Below, in pieces: positions 6,812 to 7,557 of a stretch of 7,557 nucleotides of DNA. Within the stretch, counting starts at the first letter, position 1. The number at the start of each line of letters is the position of its first letter. The notes beneath the pieces are model-generated. The model was not told the DNA's origin. It ran no database searches and saw nothing but the letters and a program-made list of their open reading frames with translations. The DNA comes from an uncultured Clostridium sp. Its GTDB lineage: Bacteria > Bacillota_A > Clostridia > Lachnospirales > Lachnospiraceae. The position numbers and the translations under genes are program-made. The stretch spans positions 1 through 7,557 of the forward strand of contig USQV01000040.1 in the NCBI GenBank assembly GCA_900556965.1, read 5' to 3'.

Positions 6812-7492
6812 TTATTGATTATCATTGTTTTTGGAAAACTGTTCCTGCAATGCAGCAAGTTGTTTCTTTAATTCTTCATTCTCGGATGTGAGTTGTTTTA
6901 TGGCATCATTATTTTTCTTGTGCTGTTCTTCCAGTGAAACTGCTTTTTGCTGAAGCTGATTGTAGTCGTAGTAAAAACCTGCAAAGTATTTTTGTAAAAC
7001 TAGCTGTTCAATCTGCTTATATGTATCAGAGACAGGAGGTATCATGCCATTCTGCTGATAAAGTATGCGGTTGATACTGACTGTTCGGATATCGTTCAGT
7101 TTCAATACGGAATCATGTTTAATGAATGAAAATTCACTTGTCTTCAATAAAAACATATCGCTTTTGGAAGCGGGATTGTCTATGTGGTGGTAGACATCCG
7201 GATGTTTTGCAGGATCATAGGAGAAAATCGGCAGAACATAAAGTAATTTCTGCTTTACGCCAATGACGAGACCTCTGTGCTCATAGGACATTTCTGGTTT
7301 ATAATTTTTGCCAAATTCAAACTGATAGATTTCACCCTTTTTTACCTGCCTGTGTTGAAATTGTCTAGTTCTGTTATCGGCCCAGCGAAAATCAGATACT
7401 GAAAAACGATCCAGTTCGTTGCTGGTGAAGTTATTGGCGATGATTATTTCATTGGTTTTGTTTTGAGCCTTTAGATATTCGTTCAATGGCAT
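6812..7492 (-). CDS. PemK/MazF-fold toxin-like protein with C-terminal coiled coil
   Basis: A 226-residue protein. Residues about 50-145 match the MazF/PemK endoribonuclease fold: VKKGEIYQFEFG (50-61), the loop and strand EHRGLVIG (71-78), the strand YVLPIF (85-90) and the late motif LKLNDIRTVSINRI (130-143), close to the MazF motif of the type ILLEQIRTIDKQRL. Arg73 matches the conserved active-site Arg. At the usual Thr position there is Phe90, followed by Ser91. About 50 residues precede the domain and a heptad-like, Gln/Lys/Glu-rich coiled coil follows (about 176-222), making it twice the size of a typical MazF. No antitoxin gene is in view. The first ATG is at 7492. The TTG at 7486, codon 3, is better spaced from the ribosome site. 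It converges on the jetABC-like operon and is more AT-rich. It may be an RNase toxin, an orphan, or an inactive derivative. Confidence 0.68.
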   Translation of the reverse strand: MPLNEYLKAQNKTNEIIIANNFTSNELDRFSVSDFRWADNRTRQFQHRQVKKGEIYQFEFGKNYKPEMSYEHRGLVIGVKQKLLYVLPIFSYDPAKHPDVYHHIDNPASKSDMFLLKTSEFSFIKHDSVLKLNDIRTVSINRILYQQNGMIPPVSDTYKQIEQLVLQKYFAGFYYDYNQLQQKAVSLEEQHKKNNDAIKQLTSENEELKKQLAALQEQFSKNNDNQ

Positions 7493-7494
7493 GT

Positions 7495-7500
7495 CTCCTT
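7495..7500 (-). promoter_or_regulatory. Ribosome binding site of the PemK-like gene, oddly close to the ATG
   Basis: On the minus strand AAGGAG ends only 2 bases before the ATG at 7492. The TTG at 7486-7484 (codon 3) has 8 bases of spacing, which is normal, so TTG may be the real start and the protein two residues shorter. An in-frame TAA just upstream (7501-7499) excludes longer versions. Confidence 0.55.
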
Positions 7501-7525
7501 AGTTTAACTGAATCAAGTAAGTCCC

Positions 7526-7554
7526 CTGCTTCAATTGCGAAAAGCAATAAGCAG
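7526..7554. repeat. Imperfect palindrome / hairpin upstream of the PemK-like gene
   Basis: CTGCTT (7526-7531) pairs with AAGCAG (7549-7554), and ATTGC (7534-7538) pairs with GCAAT (7544-7548), around GAAAA. A two-base CA bulge (7532-7533) interrupts one side, giving 11 pairs in 29 bases. It lies 34 bases upstream of the PemK-like ATG on the minus strand. No T-run follows on the minus strand, and the plus side runs off the window. It could be an operator in the gene's promoter region, a terminator of a gene beyond the right edge, or the edge of a mobile element. No convincing -35/-10 pair was found nearby. Confidence 0.45.
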
Positions 7555-7557
7555 TGG

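Noticed and set aside
6694..6891. 65-codon plus-strand open frame
   Set aside because: It begins inside the terminator region and runs antisense into the PemK-like gene. It has no recognisable domain and its start is better explained by the ATGG repeats.
1..7557. CRISPR array, tRNA or rRNA, insertion sequence
   Set aside because: No regularly spaced repeats, tRNA-like cloverleaf, rRNA segments or transposase motifs were seen on either strand.

Overview
The window reads like a low-to-mid GC Firmicute, most likely a gut clostridium of the Lachnospiraceae type. The grounds are purine-rich Shine-Dalgarno sites (AGGAG, GGGGAG, AAGGAG), heavy use of AGA/CGG/GGA codons, and acidic, Lys/Glu-rich proteins. 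This assignment comes from style and family memory, not from a database match.

Positions 1-6686 hold one tightly packed plus-strand operon of three genes with the layout of a kleisin / KITE / SMC complex. The first gene (open at the left edge, ends 1472) is a MukF/JetA-like protein with winged helices at both ends. The second (1475-2221) is a small MukE/JetB-like winged-helix protein. The third (2214-6686) is a 1490-residue SMC-type ATPase with N- and C-terminal half-heads, two long coiled-coil arms and a central hinge. This is the gene complement of a Wadjet-type (JetABC) plasmid and foreign-DNA restriction module, most like the divergent Clostridia/Bacilli 'type III' branch. The head motifs differ from the textbook: the Walker B is D-N rather than D-E. 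A strong Rho-independent terminator (6697-6743) starts 10 bases after the ATPase stop codon. The operon therefore ends with jetC, and the expected nuclease subunit JetD must lie upstream of the window, be encoded elsewhere, or be missing.

Positions 6744-6811 are a short convergent intergenic stretch with a weak possible promoter and a small inverted repeat. Positions 6812-7492 hold a minus-strand gene for a PemK/MazF-fold protein with an added C-terminal coiled coil and no antitoxin in view. It is clearly more AT-rich than the operon. Its upstream region (7493-7557) carries an imperfect palindrome that could be an operator or a hairpin.

If the complex works as known Wadjet systems do, the ATPase dimer, held by the kleisin and its small partner, would extrude DNA loops and mark small circular DNA for cleavage by a partner nuclease. 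That step is not encoded here.
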